Assembly: GCA_020055645.1 (NCBI GenBank)
Contig: CM034546.1
Span: 87,668,001-87,732,000 of the forward strand
Direction: 5' to 3'
DNA length: 64,000 bases
From: Tomocerus qinae
Taxonomy: Eukaryota; Arthropoda; Collembola; Entomobryomorpha; Tomoceridae
In this document: positions 35,069 through 49,250 of the stretch, one piece after another
Position numbering within the stretch: position 1 is the first letter of the stretch
Layout: each line of letters opens with the position of its first letter
Notes under the pieces: generated by a model
What the model was told of the DNA's origin: nothing
Seen by the model: the letters and a program-made list of their open reading frames with translations, nothing else
Databases searched by the model: none
Made by a program: the position numbers and the translations under genes

Positions 35069-35112
35069 GGAAGATGGCAGGAGGAGGAGAGCCACTGCAT
35101 TATTACATTTCG
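35069..35112 (+). CDS. Candidate first coding exon (MAGGGEPLHYYIS)
   Basis: A pyrimidine-rich stretch and acceptor TTCTATTAG (ends 35068) are followed by GGAAG, an ATG in good initiation context (GAAGATGG), 13 codons (MAGGGEPLHYYIS) and a consensus donor GTGAGT at 35113. This would be exon 2 of a gene with a 5' untranslated first exon. I recognise no family, and no convincing next exon was found. Possible acceptors with strong pyrimidine tracts lie at 39679, 44015 and 45632, but the frames that follow are short. Chance occurrence cannot be excluded. Confidence 0.35.
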
Positions 35113-38100
35113 GTGAGTTCTTTACTTTACTCCGTCTTTCATAAACCTTGCCTTATTGTTTCAAATAACTTGGAATGAAATGACGAAGCACCCGAGACCC
35201 GATCCCGCCGCTGGAAAAAGAAAGCTATACTTCTCTCTACTACATGAAAGTAACACGTATCCAGTAACATATCCAGTCTTTACTAATTGATGGATTGTAA
35301 ATGTAAGTTGGAGAGGAGGAGAAAAGTGCAATAGAGGGAAGCAATGTGAAAATAACGCCAGTCTGTCCCAAAGTCATTAATAACATTGGTCTTTCTTTAT
35401 GTTATGGATGTTATGGTTTTGTGTGCCGGGAGAACGGTAATTTTTCATAAATCAATCTATAGGAGGCCATGAGTGTCACACACACTCACTACACTTACAA
35501 CTTACCCTCTCGCTCTCAGAGTACTGATACTATCTCTACATAAAAAGAAAATTGCCCATGTACATGCAGCATACAAAAACTACTCTTCATGGCACAACTC
35601 AAATATTTTGCCATTTTCATTGCAAATGTTACCCATATTCTCAATTTTACTTATACAAATAAATATTGTCCGAATAAATATTGTTTAAAATTACTCTTTC
35701 ATTTTCAAGTACAATAATGTGAGACGAAAACTTTTCATCGATATTCTGCACATACACAAGAAGACGATGCATTAACAAAGAAATAAATAATTTCTTTCGT
35801 CTATGATTGTTAGACTCAAATGAATTTGCGGCTAGGAATGGATTTAGTAGAACATTCAATTTACTCGTTTTGTACTTTAACAAGTTAGGTGATACAAGTA
35901 GCTGATATTATTATATCATTTACTTGCACTTGCTCACGTGTTGTAGTAGGTGTGCAGAATAAAAAAGGTAAATGAAACAATGTAGTATTTGTTGATATAT
36001 TCATTGAGATATTTAGTTCAATGGGCTATGCATGGTAATCATACCCATATTATGATAATCTTAAAGTGGAGTTGCGCAATGAAAAATTTCCGTGATAATG
36101 TATAAATGTGAACTTCGTGTAACTACGCAGGCGCAAGAATAATTATAATATTTCGAGTCGAAAGGACGGGCTTATTTCTAGTTTAGTAATATTAACAGAA
36201 CGCAACCGGATACAGAATATGAGAGTAAATAGTTTTAGTGTGAAGATCATACTTGTTCTGACTTGCATGGACAACAGATTGATTAAACGGGAGCAGTGAG
36301 TAAGAAATGGTTAAAGAATAATTGCAAATGGATGGTATGTGTCTGTATAGTGTTAGCAATAGTAAATAGGTAAATAGAAGAGGGAGATATATAGACTGGA
36401 TTAATGGGAATGTAGGTAGGTTAATGTGAATTGAGTATAGAATTGCATTGCATGTGTCTTGTCTTGTAGGCAGTAATTTATTAGGGAGTAAATATCTGTG
36501 AGGGAGCCATATAAAATGAAATAGAGTTCATTAATCACCCGCACTAATGATCAGGTAGAGATGTTTTTACGCGCTCTACTCATTGAGTTATGACTTCACT
36601 CTTCCCATTAACATTACCCTATCAATAACTTATCTCCGGACAACAATACTCTTTTGCTCAATAATATCCACTCACCCGTCGGTCCACATAACAAATACCC
36701 ATGCACGTATACTCTTAGGATAAATTATGCACAAACTGATTTTAAAGATATTCAAATGTGTTTCTTGTTTTGGAGCAAGTAGTGTAATAAGTAGACGTGA
36801 AATGATATCTTTTGGATGGTCAGCTGTACTCGCCGTTTAGCTACTATATTACTTTATTTGTAGTGATGAATATTGATAGGCTGTTGTCTTGTAGAATTTA
36901 GGACTAAGTAAATGGATGTGGAGGATTAAGAGCTGTTTAGTGGCTGAGTGAATAAGAACAGTAGCATAGGTACTGAGTTAGTTAGTTAGATTGGTAGTGA
37001 AGAGAGGCAGAAGGTGCGGATCGGACTGAATCTGAAAGCTCCTGTCCATCCAGTCCACACCTCAATTTACGAGACAAGTTGACTTGTACGTAGAACGAAT
37101 GTAATAACTAAACTAAATCAGTCACTCTGTCACTCTGCTCTTCTGCAGTCACCTCACTCACTTACCATTAACAGTTGAGTCAAGCTACACACACAATAGA
37201 CGTAACTAAGTAAGTTGCTTTTGGATTTTCGATCCACTTGCCTAACTCGCCAAGCCCATTTATTTCCCTTTATTTTATGGACTTGACTTTTAAGAAGAAC
37301 CATTTACATTTACATAGAACTTGTTGTTGGTGTTTATATCTCATTTCTAGTTAGTATAGTAGATGTATCCTATAGCAGACTCATTTACTTAATAGTTACT
37401 GCATACTTACGCACAACGCCTACATACACACTGCGGGTACATAAATACATTGGGACAGAGAGAAATAGATTCACACAGGCAATTTATTTCTTTTATAAAG
37501 TGTCACTCGTAAGATTATGGTAAGAACGAAGGCAGTTTTAAACAAAAAAGAATTGATAAATGTTGGTAAATACGTAAATACGTGAACTGGATTTGCCATT
37601 ACCATCAGACAGGTAAGTAAGTAGTAGATAGGCAAGGAGTATTTTATGGTGCAGTGAGAACTGGATTGGGTAGGAGAAGAAAACAAGAAGCTGAACGATC
37701 TGTAGAACAATGTAATGGGAGAGCTAATGTATTGTAATGTAATCTCGTTTTGTATTTTCGTCTGTTTGAGTTGGAGCGATTGAATTGAGGGATGTGATCT
37801 GATGGGTTGTTTGGCTTTGTGAGTGTGATTTGTGAGTTATCTGCGGACATGACAAGACAAGGCGTGCTCATAAATTAGCCTCTCGAAGTAGACTATCCCG
37901 AGTTGACTCCAACTCACATCATTTGCATAAATTGCAATTATTGGCACCTGACAGCATTTGGCTCCTCGTTTCACTTCAGAGCAAGCACAATGGACGAAAA
38001 CAGCTGAGACTCTCCACTCTGTACTATATACTGACAAAAGGCGCGGCGAATCTCATTTTTATGACGACCTGTAAATCTATACTCCACTTATGCAAAGAAC

Positions 38101-40200
38101 TTGAAATGAATGTCCAAAAGAATCCATGAGAAATATGAAAGAATAATGGGCAATAAATTGCAAATGGCTTTGCTTTACGATCTGGCTGACATACGTCACG
38201 TACATCTGAATAATATTACAATGTGTATCCCAGATAATGACTGTGCAGAAACACAGACTCGTAAAATGTCAATCTGCATGCAGACTAATAAATAAGTTAA
38301 TATAATATAAGGAGCTGGGCAGTTGGTTAAAATGTAGTCATTATGGTTTTTGTGAGTTTGATTGTTGTTGTCTAATGATATGATAAGGATGTATTTTATT
38401 TATGTCTGTTTACCTGTTGTAATTTAATGTACTAGTTAGTTAGTTGAGTTGGCGAGTCGAGTCGGATCAGCTATTAGACAGGACAGACATGCCTTATCCT
38501 ACACTTATACGTGTGTGTGCATGAAATTGAATTAATTAGGAGGAGGAGGAGATCATCTTGCTACTGTTCACTTCTCCGCACTCTCAGCTCTGTCTCAACC
38601 TCTCGGCTACTTCTCTTAGCTAGATAACACAGGAGATGAGATTCCTAGAACAGATTAAATGAGTAAATAGTTGACCTGAGTTGTCCTTTGCTAGAACAAC
38701 AAGAGCCGATCCCCACCAACTTGTTTCCATTTCTCTCTACTCGACTCTACTCTATCTGTTTGTTTGCAATTTAATAATAATAATATTGCTTGGCCATATA
38801 CATGAATAGTCCATATGTTCTCGAATGCATTCCTGTCGACTTGTCTACTACTACTACAGTGATGTGACATGCTCTCCTCTACTCCGTTTTGTTTGAGTTG
38901 TATGTTGTAAGCAACGTGGCTTGGCCTGGCCTCGATTTCCTTCGGCAATTAAAAAGTAATTGTCCAAGAAATAATTTTCGAACTTGTATCACCTGAGCAG
39001 TTGGAATTGTAAGTTAGTCTAATGTAAAGTAAAGATAATTATTATGTTGAGTGTTCCAACAGTAATTTCACAGATTCGATTGCTGATTGATTGATTACAG
39101 GGCAATTACTGTTTGCCAATTATTGCGGATTGGATTGATGTTTGATTGGCAGGAGAGCCCTTTGCCTTTCTGCGCACACTCACCCATGTATCTATTCAGC
39201 CACGGAATGTCTACCTGCACTTTTTTGAATTGCCTTGTTTCGCCTTCAGTTAGTGTCTTTGAAATGTAATTTACTTTGTTTGCCTCACCTTTTAATTGTC
39301 AGTCAAGTTCTTTATTGTGACATGACATGTCAGAACAGAACACCACAGCTACCATTTACCATTCATCCCAACCTCCTCCATTTCTCTATTTACTCATTCT
39401 CAAGCGCATCTGTGTGCTCCTCACAATCCTGCCAGCCAAAAAACAAATATGTTCTTCAGTCCATATTAACATACTTTCGAGCATACCTTTTTAATGACCT
39501 TATATACCGCGGAATACTAATCTTCTCAGAACACATCCTATGCACATGCCATTATAATATACTACAAAATATATACTTATTGCCTTTTATTGCTTAGGTA
39601 CATTTGCAAAAAGACCTCACTGTTAATTTATTGCTCCTGCATTCTCACCTCATTCTACTTCTGCCTTCCACCACTGCAGGGAGAGAAACTGATATTGAAT
39701 TAACCTCTATGCAATACATCATCTTAGCAATTATTACAAAATAATCAAGGTAGTGCGTGTTATTTCCCGTCATTAATCTCTATATCCATGTACCCGAACC
39801 AATTGATTTGAAATTACTACTACCCTTTGATATTAATTGCCAATGAAGTGCGCTACAGTAGAATTTCAATCGCTCTGTTGTGTTGGACAAAAATATATTT
39901 ATAGGAATCTAATGGATAGTCAACCCACCCTTCTCGTCATTGGCTATCATTTTAGTTAATGAAGGATTGGCAAAACCTCAAAGCGCTTTTTTAGTTCCCA
40001 TTTTCTTCAAGAATTGGAGAAAACATACCTAAAAGCATCGCTTAGAAGCATTGCAATTACAACTAACTGTTGCAAGTTAACAATCTCATTGGAGAATGGA
40101 CGTAGTATATGGTTTAAGTACAAATATTTGGTAAGTATCTTTTTGTCCAAATGGATTACAATTAGCCATTAGCAAATCTCATTAGTCCTTTATTCTATAC
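35113..40200. other. Gene-poor stretch
   Basis: No identifiable gene or repeat family. G/A/T-rich blocks (for example 36200-36530, 37480-37860) alternate with C/T/A-rich blocks (36560-36720, 39160-39480). If the segment at 35069 is a real exon, this may be intron. Confidence 0.4.
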
Positions 40201-40330
40201 ATGTACAAACCTCATGGTTCGGAACCGCTAGCGGTACAGAGCTATCCCTCCCAGTCTAGTCTGAGAGGGATATTATATCCCTCCCAGTTTCCTTTCCCTC
40301 CCAGTCTACTACACATATACGTAATAGTCA
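40201..40330. repeat. Fragment of the CCCTCCCAGTCT iteron family
   Basis: It contains AACCTCATGGTT, CCGCTAGCGG and four CCCTCCCAGT or AGGGAT cores, plus TTTCCTTTCCCTCCCAGTCT and ACTACACATATA. The same segments in inverse order make the left arm of the 62.7-63.95 kb element. A head-to-head AGTCTGAGAGGGAT/TATCCCTCCCAGT junction lies in the middle, suggesting a deletion derivative made of two ends. Confidence 0.7.
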
Positions 40331-43300
40331 AAGTTGTAACAATAATTTTAACCCCAATAATGGATTTCCAATTTTGTTATTCTAGAATTCTATAAGTGTT
40401 TATAAAATGTATGTAATTGTATTCAAAATGACATGATTATATAATATTACATGCAGATGCTCTTTACATCAAATAATTTTGTTACAATGGTGGTAATGGT
40501 ATTCATACATGCTAAAAAAGTTAGTCCGCATTTCCTCATATCATCAGTCTGTAATTCAAGGTTCAGCATTTCAATAAATATTTCCCTTGGGAATGCTTTA
40601 TGAAAATCAATTTTGAAATGAAATGCTGTGTTCTGATTGGCGAATTTCAAAAAGCATCGACCAATGAGAAGCGAGACTTATTTCCGTTTGGATTTTATCT
40701 TTCTTGGATAATTCGGACAGTAAATATGCACAACGTCTCTGTAATGGATAAATTCAATAGAATTTAGTACTTATCATTGGATAAGGTGCAGACGAGAGTC
40801 AGGATTAATAAAAGCAAACTATTCTAAGATATGGAATGAGAGATGGGGGAAGGAGAGTTTTGTTATGCAGAGGATAATGTATGTGTCTGTTCTCCTCTGC
40901 CGGGAATGAGTGAGTATTTGATGGCGGAGATTATAGGAGATGCATGTGAGTGTGTGTGTCGGTAATAAAGTCATAGATCATAAGCCATAAAGGCAAATCC
41001 CGATGATAAATGATAATCATAAAGCCGGCTTTCCTTCTTCGCTGCCCTGCCAAACCAACTTTTGCCATTTTATTCCATCTTCCCCACCCACTCATCACTC
41101 ATATCACTCTCAACGAGCCTTTGTCTGAACACCATGTGTACTACACTAGGACATCCCTGCCTGGTCTCACCACCAACTGCAGCAATAGACACAACAATGC
41201 AATGCAGAGATGAGCTACTCTGTTATCTGTGAAGTCGGCCTTTGCTTCGTTTTCTGGTTGTTTTAAGAACGAACTCGATCGACTTACTTTCCTCTGACTA
41301 CTTTGGTGTTGGCTGTCTCTCACTCACCTAAACTTGACTGCCTCACCTCTTCTCTCTCCTACCCACTAAAACAAAACATCTTTTATATGCCATTTGATAA
41401 GTGACTCTCATTTCTCACATTCATCTCGTACCAAATAAATATTATTCTTTATTTATTGCCCTTTCTCAATTAGACATTTATTTCTTTTCCTTACACATAC
41501 TAGATAGATAACTATAATTACTCCATTCCTAAATCGCCATCTCCTCTCTCTTCTTATGCATGAACAAAAGTTTAATATACTTTCTATACTTACTTACTCA
41601 TTACACAGGCATAATATTCAGCTATTGCATATTAAATATATTACTTTGACTTGTTGTCGTAATAGAGACAATTTGTTTCCGGAATATGTATTTAGTCAAA
41701 GTCATACATTTAAACACATTATTACGTGAACAGGAGTACCGACATTTAGCATAAGATTTTATTCTTAAAAATTCTATACACAATATTACCCGTACTAAGT
41801 CACTATATTATTGTAATAAAAGTATCATATAAAATTCTATTATATAGTCGTAGACTGGGAAAAATTTTACTACCTATATATGGTTGGTAGGACAGATTTA
41901 AATTCTGCCGCGTTGATCCAAGGAGTCATTATTAATTATTACTATAATACCTTTCGAAATCGAGTCGCGTATGCTGGGAGCTACTAGTAGTTAGATAATC
42001 ATATTTGCTGATATTTATTTCCGATTTTTCAAAAAGGTCAGTTTACGATATAACTGAGTACAGGCATAGGCATAGTATAACTAAGTACAAACTTGGGTAC
42101 ACAGAGAAGTGTAGGGGAGAGGTAAACTAAAAGAATATTTATTAAAACATTGAAACTAAATTAACATTTAATAAAATAAAATGTTTGCTTACAAGTTACA
42201 TAATATTTTTAGCAATGTATGCTTATGTTTTAACTGAGACTGCAGGTCTTAGGTCGAGTGCATATTGAACAAAATGAAGTTTCTGTTTTTCAAACGTTGT
42301 GTAAAGTACCTACTGCATTTTGTGTTGTAATTTGAGAATTAGTGGTATTGGATGGTAAGTATTGGCTTATGATCGAAATTTGGAATATTGCCGTGGATTT
42401 ACATTGGAAAGGTATAATTTACTTCTTATTTATTACCCTCATCATCTTCTTATTATGAGTGGTAAGGAAATTTTATAACCTGTGCAGTTACCTTATACTT
42501 ACCATTCGACTCTCTTCATTGTCAGCAATAAATATTCACAATTTATGGAATTTGGTTGACTTGACTCAACTGGAGGGATAGTTAAGGAAAATAAACATGC
42601 ATGTGCTATGGATACATATGTATGTATAAGGAGGTGTCCGTCCCGCCTGCTGGTCTTTTGCTACAAGTCTTACAGCAAACATGAGTGATATTATTCCGTC
42701 CTGGTATCAGATAGTAGTTAAGTACTAAGTACATGTACGTGTATGCACATAAAGTAGTTTTGTTTTGTTGTTCGAACTTCCTTTATTGTTAGTGGATGTT
42801 GTTCTTGTATATGCATGATATAATATTCTTGTATGAATAGGAGTGAGGAAAAGGGCCGGGGGAGGGAGCTGTAATGAGTAATGTGGGGAGGAGAGGCTGA
42901 CATGACACAACAGAACATAGAAAGAACACTCACTCACTCGGCCACATTTATTTATTTTATAATTACATTAGTAATTATACTGTACATGAGGTAATTTCAT
43001 TTCATAGCTTAATCACATCTACCTATCCAATAAACCAGTTCCGAGCTCCGTACACACATTTATCTTTAATATAAATAATTATGCTACAACTGCTATTATG
43101 CCACGGAGCTCGCTGTGATGTGACACAGCGCAATTGCATTCCTCCAAACAAAATACTTGGGCAATTAAACACTCTAATCTCTCATAGTCCAGTCCCAGCC
43201 TAACGAAGCATACCGCTGACTTTTATGTGCAACTCTCTGGCAGAGGAGAACCAGATTTCAAACACATTAAAATTTCACATTAAGACCTTTGAGACGATTA

Positions 43301-46300
43301 GGATTTGATTCGACAGAACGAGCACCTTCATTTGTGTGGTGTGACTTTTAGACAATAAAAGAGCAGATGTAGTAATTTCCAGATATGACTTAATAGAGCT
43401 AGACACACAACAATTGTAATGTGACTCTATTACATCAGCATCTAACTGCGAACTACAAAAGACGATTTGTAATCTTTATTATTAGTATTATGATTATGAG
43501 AGGTTCTCACACGATTCCTAAATACAGACGTTAAGCGATGTGATGTGGAATTTATTTCTGAGATAAAAAGTAACCCTTTTCTGGGACTGGACTACCTACA
43601 TAAATACTCCATACATACCACTTATTAGCACTGCTCCATTTTGGCTGGACAACAGGAGTGAGTGGGGCTCTCCTAATAAACTACCACTGGACTAGCTGAC
43701 ATTCCCTACTCTTACTGAATTATTAGACGAGATTTCCTGCGGCCAGTTATTGTATAGCAAATAGGCAGGGATATCTAGCAGAGCAGACGGGAGAGTGTGA
43801 GATTAAATTACATTACAATACATTACTTTGGATTACATTTGTATTGCTTTGTATGAGTTGCCTTTATTACCATTTTAATGGGTTGTGGTATAATGACCGG
43901 TAGCTACTGGCTGTTCAGCCCTAACACTCTGTCTGTTAATTCTTAATACTTACACAGTACAGTCTATCATGTCATGGATTGTATAACTAACCTATTCCTT
44001 CTTCTCTCCTTCCAGATTGTCAACAGTATAATTCCCAATCCTACACACTTGTTCAAATGTTATTTTATTTATTAGTATGAGGCAGACTCAACAGGCAAGG
44101 CAGGCAGAGCAGAAGTAATAAGAGGATGAACGAGTAGTGGAGTGTTGATTAGATAGCATACTGTGTACATGTACAAAGTAATCATCATCATAATAAAATC
44201 TTACAACTTAATACAATCATTATTTATACTCTAATACTTACTAAACTTGGATTTGCATGGCTAAGCTCCCTCTTTTAGCCGGACTCTTGTAAAAATCCTC
44301 AACTACACACTTTTAGCATTTGCAGGAAGGGAACAAATAAAGATAACATTTAATTTTATGCACACATACATACATTCGACCAACTTGTTCACTTGTGAAC
44401 GTGTAAATGCTAGTATGTAGCTGCAGTCAGTCAGCACAAACCTAACAAGAGTGGGAATGAGTGCTGTTTAAATGGAAAAATAAATGTTTTTCTCCATTAG
44501 CCAAATAGCAAACGATAAAAGGTACTAGAAGTTCAAAGGGCAACCTCACTTGGATAGTTTTATATTATTATTATGTCTGTATTAAGTAGTTACTAATAAT
44601 GTTATAGCTGTTAGTTACTTATTTATGATGTAGAGTCGGATTTTTAGTTGAAAGTGCTTTGCTGTGGGTCGGCAATTTTTGCGTTAGCCTTTAACAATTT
44701 TATTTCCCTTGTTTGACATGACAAGGGAAGGGAAGATGGTAGTAGAAATCCATCAATCTCAATCTGTGAATTGTTTTGTGGATTGGAAAGGCAAGTTAAA
44801 CAAGGATAGATTGCTCCTGGGTTGCTTTATTACTCCTGTCTCCTTATAGCGATTAGAGATATAAGTGAGTTAACCTTTCATATCGTTGGCAGTGTAAGTA
44901 TAGATATTAGAAGTAAGTGAGTGGTGGAGGAATGAAAAGAGTTTGGCCATCCATCAGACGAAGTTAAGCAAAAGGAAGGCGAGTCTCGTCATTGGAAATG
45001 TTATTTCAACACAGAGGCACTCTGGAAGAATACTAATATCTGTCCGTAATGTGGGTGAGTATCTCCCAGATAATGCTCATCAAATGAGTTGAGTTATAAT
45101 TCATCCTCTTCTTGACTCCCTTAATGTAATATAATCTAATCAAATGTTTTCTTGTGATACTAAATTATATTACACAGATAAGAGATACGCAGGCAGTAGT
45201 GGATACAGAAGACAGACTTACTTAGCTATATGCTATGTATATTATTATATACATACCTACTACTAAGTAGTATAGGAATTGGAGTTGGTTGTTAATGGCA
45301 AGTTCAGGTACAGCCATAACAGATTGTCTCAATGGTTGTATTATTATTATCTGCATTATTATTATTATAGCTCTAAAGTTGTAGTAATGAATAGTGTGGT
45401 GTATATGTTAGCGCAGTTAGTTAAATGAGTGAGAGCCATTGGAGAGATAATTGCAGCTCTTTTTTAATAGAGCCACCCTATAAAATTTGCATTAATTGCC
45501 CACCTTGCCATTAAGACTCGTACCTGAGGCGTCAAGTTGGGAGTTACACAGGTTGTTAGAATTTATGATGCGGAAATTTTCACTATTCCTTCGTGATGTG
45601 ATGTTATGCCACGTTTTTCACTATCTCTGCAGTTGTGTATGAAAACCTCTTATATGTGCTTATACGTAATCTCTTCCATTCTACCTCTGCTCTGCACTGC
45701 ACTATTAGTCCTACTCTCCGCTATTTGATGCCATACGTTACATTACCTTATCAATCCTTGTAATATCTCTCTGCAATAGTTATTAGTTGTCTTAGTAGGT
45801 ACTTATACGTCTTCGAATGTGAGTTGCATTCAATTCATACGAATTAAATTTATTTATCATCCCATTATTGCATTGTGGATGAGTCTCTGAATACCAATTG
45901 CCCAAAAACTCCCACTTTCTCATATGCACCACTCAAGTCCGAATTTTCTCCTCACTAGAATCTCTGACTCATTTAAAATGACCAAGATTCACCGAACAGA
46001 GGAAAACTATATTTTACAGGATGTAGTACTACAATTCTATGAGGATTTATGTAGCTGTATTTATTTACCATCTGATTGCACTGCAATGCACAGGATTTCA
46101 TCCATGTGATATGAATGGCAGAAAAGAGCAATAAAGTTAAAGTGCCCTGCCATGACACGCCAAGCCTTTCCACACTGCAATTCAAAGCTTAAGCAAATAA
46201 TAATAGTTGGAATATACAAGGAGTCTCCCTCCTTCTAGTATAGTACACACAGATATAGGGATATTGCAGGTGATATTAAGTTTACTAGAGACAAGATGAA

Positions 46301-48766
46301 GTTAAATGAAAAAGTGCGGCGATTAGAAGAGATGAGAAGACTGGCATATAATAATATGAGAAATGGCAAGTTGAACGAAGCGTTTAAGATCGCCATTAGG
46401 AAACTGTTTTACAATTCTGCTCTTTATTGCTTTATTATGTTATATTATTATATATGACTATTGTCCCTTCTTATTGTTAGTTTATATGACATCATGTTTG
46501 TGGTTGTGGTTCCATTACATGTCTCCCTACCTTTTACTATTCCTTACATAGATTGACATAATATAGTACCACTATAATACACTCTTTATATACAGATATG
46601 GCGTCACTACTTCATAGAAATAGTATGATAATAGAAAAGCAAAGTAAATGAAATGGCATCTCTCAGCGATCTGTGCAAGAGATGCGATGATATCTCTTCT
46701 ATTTACTGTAGTGCACCCAATAAAAGACACATAAAATAATAAAATCTCATAAAAGACTGCAATCGCACTAATAAAACACATTTATGACTTGATCTAACGG
46801 GGAATATCACTTCATGCCTCAGTTCAGCTTTAGGATGCAAATAAAACAGCAATGACTCTCATCTATAAAAACTCATTGTCCTCATAGTCCGCACCATTAA
46901 ATGCAATAAGGTGTAGCAGCTAAAACTCATAAACTAATAATCCATGCGATATCAACGCGACAAAGAGAATACTGTCACATCCAAATACTCGGACATAAAT
47001 AGTTAATCTATTACGCAATGTCATAATAAGCCCGGTGAAATAGCCTTAGCCTTACTTACCAATCGTTGTTAATGAATTGCAAGTTTTAAAAATTACAATT
47101 AAGTAACTTGAACACAACGAGTTAATTCTTTATTTAATCTTCACAATTTATGGCCACTATACCATAAAGTACATGATCGTTGTATTGTACAACTTTAAAC
47201 CCATCGATATTGATGTTAATGTTTTATTAATTAAAGATTAAGAAGTTTTGTAAAACCTAATATTTGTCAGCTAAATAATTTTTCAATAATAATTCAAAAC
47301 ATGCTTGAAAGAAAATCTGGCTGATGTTGATATTGTGAAGGTGAGTGAATGATAAAAATGAGACCTAGAGAAAATATAAAAGCAAAATCATAATTTCGTA
47401 AAAGGGAGTAAGATGTGAGAGGTAATCGGATGAAAAGAGATTTAATTCAGTTGGTTCGGTTGGGTTGGCCTTCTGCTGGAACTTAATGTAAGTGTAAATG
47501 GTTAATATGAGTTAAAGTTAAGCTCTCGTTAATCTGCGCTCGTTTGTTTCCAGTGATGATTTGATGTGATAGGGCTGCCGGGACAAGAGGAGTACACAGA
47601 GTAGGGCTGAGTATATAGTGCAATGCAGAAAGCACTTAAGAAACTCGCCCTCTTCTCATGAAATATGACTTTATTATCAAGTTTTCCTGTTTCGGAATTT
47701 AATGCTTTATTGCTCTGCTCCTGCCTGATACGACAGGCCCACTCTGCACTCCACTCTAGTACTTCTTCTGCGTAATAAGCACTTCTTCGTCTACAGTGTG
47801 TAGTTAAAGTTAACTGCATATAATAAGGACATGCGTATGACGTGAATGGAGAGTTCCTTAATAATTTCTATTCGCATGCATAAAATACATAATATTATAT
47901 GATAGTTTATTTTATGGAGCTAGTTTATTATTTGCTGGTTCTCTCTGCTCCGTGTGAGTCATTAGGAGAATATGGTAGCTGAGTGGAAGTGGAAGAAAGG
48001 ATTCATCATGAATAATATCTCGACTACTAGTAACTATACATAGCCAGCCAGCTACTAGCTCACCTAATTCTATGGAAAATGCTCTTTCTCGTACTTATGA
48101 TTATTATGGCCAGAGCGAGCTCCTCGAATAATGAAGAAATAAATAATAAGAGTGGAGTCGACTGCATGACAAGGAATATGTTCCAAGTGTCCGTCTCTTG
48201 ACTGGAGGAAGCACATGATGGCAGCTAATAACTGGCTATAAAATTTTATTGGACTCTCGGCACAATAATTATTATCTGCCCGAGTCACACACAGTTAATC
48301 TCGCCACCATACTTGTACTTCTCTATCTCTCCTCTCTTACTACTACCAGCCATCCACCTACCCACACCAACACTCTCACCATTCACATGTTACCAACCAC
48401 TTTTACACTCCTATCCCGTGTACTCACATTATAATATCTACACTAATGTAACACAGTATATTCCAACCAGGCACATCCATTAAACACTTTTTCTAACATT
48501 TTTTAGATTTATTCGCATTTGCAGTCACAATCACAATTAAAATATAAGAGAACAAAAATTCAGCCATTCCCCCCACTAAACTGATTCCAGTTTTATTTCG
48601 TTCTCCTCCGAAATGAAAATTTCCATTTATTACATTTCATTCCTTCACAAGAATTTTCAACGTATTTTAGCCAATTTCTGTCTCACAACTCACAAGAGAT
48701 ATCGACCAAAAAAAGAGATACAGACTGTTACCTGGACTGACCTAGTGCTTTAAGAAGTAGGAAGCA
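40331..48766. other. Gene-poor stretch
   Basis: More than 8 kb without a supported gene, RNA or clear repeat. A good splice acceptor (CTTCTCTCCTTCCAG) ends at 44015 and opens a frame that closes after 19 codons. Short TGACATGACA/TGTCATG words recur. Strand composition alternates in blocks of a few hundred bases. Confidence 0.4.
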
Positions 48767-49250
48767 CATCTTAATACCCCTCGGATTGTAATATCCCTCT
48801 GTAGGACTACCCCTCCGTTGTACTACCCCTCGATACGATTCTTGCTTTTGATATCAATGTTAGTCTGTCCTAATGTCAATTTAAGGCAAAATAAGATAGG
48901 GAAAAATGCTAATCACACTATTTTTACTTCATAATAATATGTTATCCATTTGTAGTTAGCAATAATGTCCAGAGTGGTCAAGCAAGTGTTTAACAAAAGT
49001 ACAAAAGCTTACTTAAAAACATCATTTTGAGGTAACAATAATACAAACAAATGTGGCATGACTATTTTAGTAATGTGCATATAACATATTAAATTATGAA
49101 GTAAAAATATAGTAGTTACTAGTTTCGTCCTTACCATTTATCCTCAAAATAAATTGACATAAGCACTGACTAACACTGATATCAAAAACAAGAGTCGTAG
49201 CGAGGGGTAGTACAACGGAGGGGTATTACAATCCGAGGAGTATTAAGATG
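48767..49250. mobile_element. Inverted-repeat element with CCCCTC iterons
   Basis: Arms of about 100 bp start CATCTTAATAC and end in TGATATCA/TGTTAGTC motifs. Each arm carries CCCTC cores four times at 16-17 bp spacing (TACCCCTCGG, ATATCCCTC, TACCCCTCCG, TACCCCTCG). The interior (about 48968-49005) has GAGTGGTCAAGC followed by AACAAAAGTACAAAAG, closely resembling the interior of the 14891-16239 element. Length 484 bp, non-coding. Target duplication not resolved. Confidence 0.75.

Noticed and set aside
39655..39745. Strong pyrimidine tract and acceptor at 39679
   Set aside because: The frames after it close within 7-21 codons and have no recognisable content or donor.
43990..44075. Second exon for the 35069 segment
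   Set aside because: The acceptor is good and phase fits, but the frame stops after 19 codons without any known motif; too weak to annotate.
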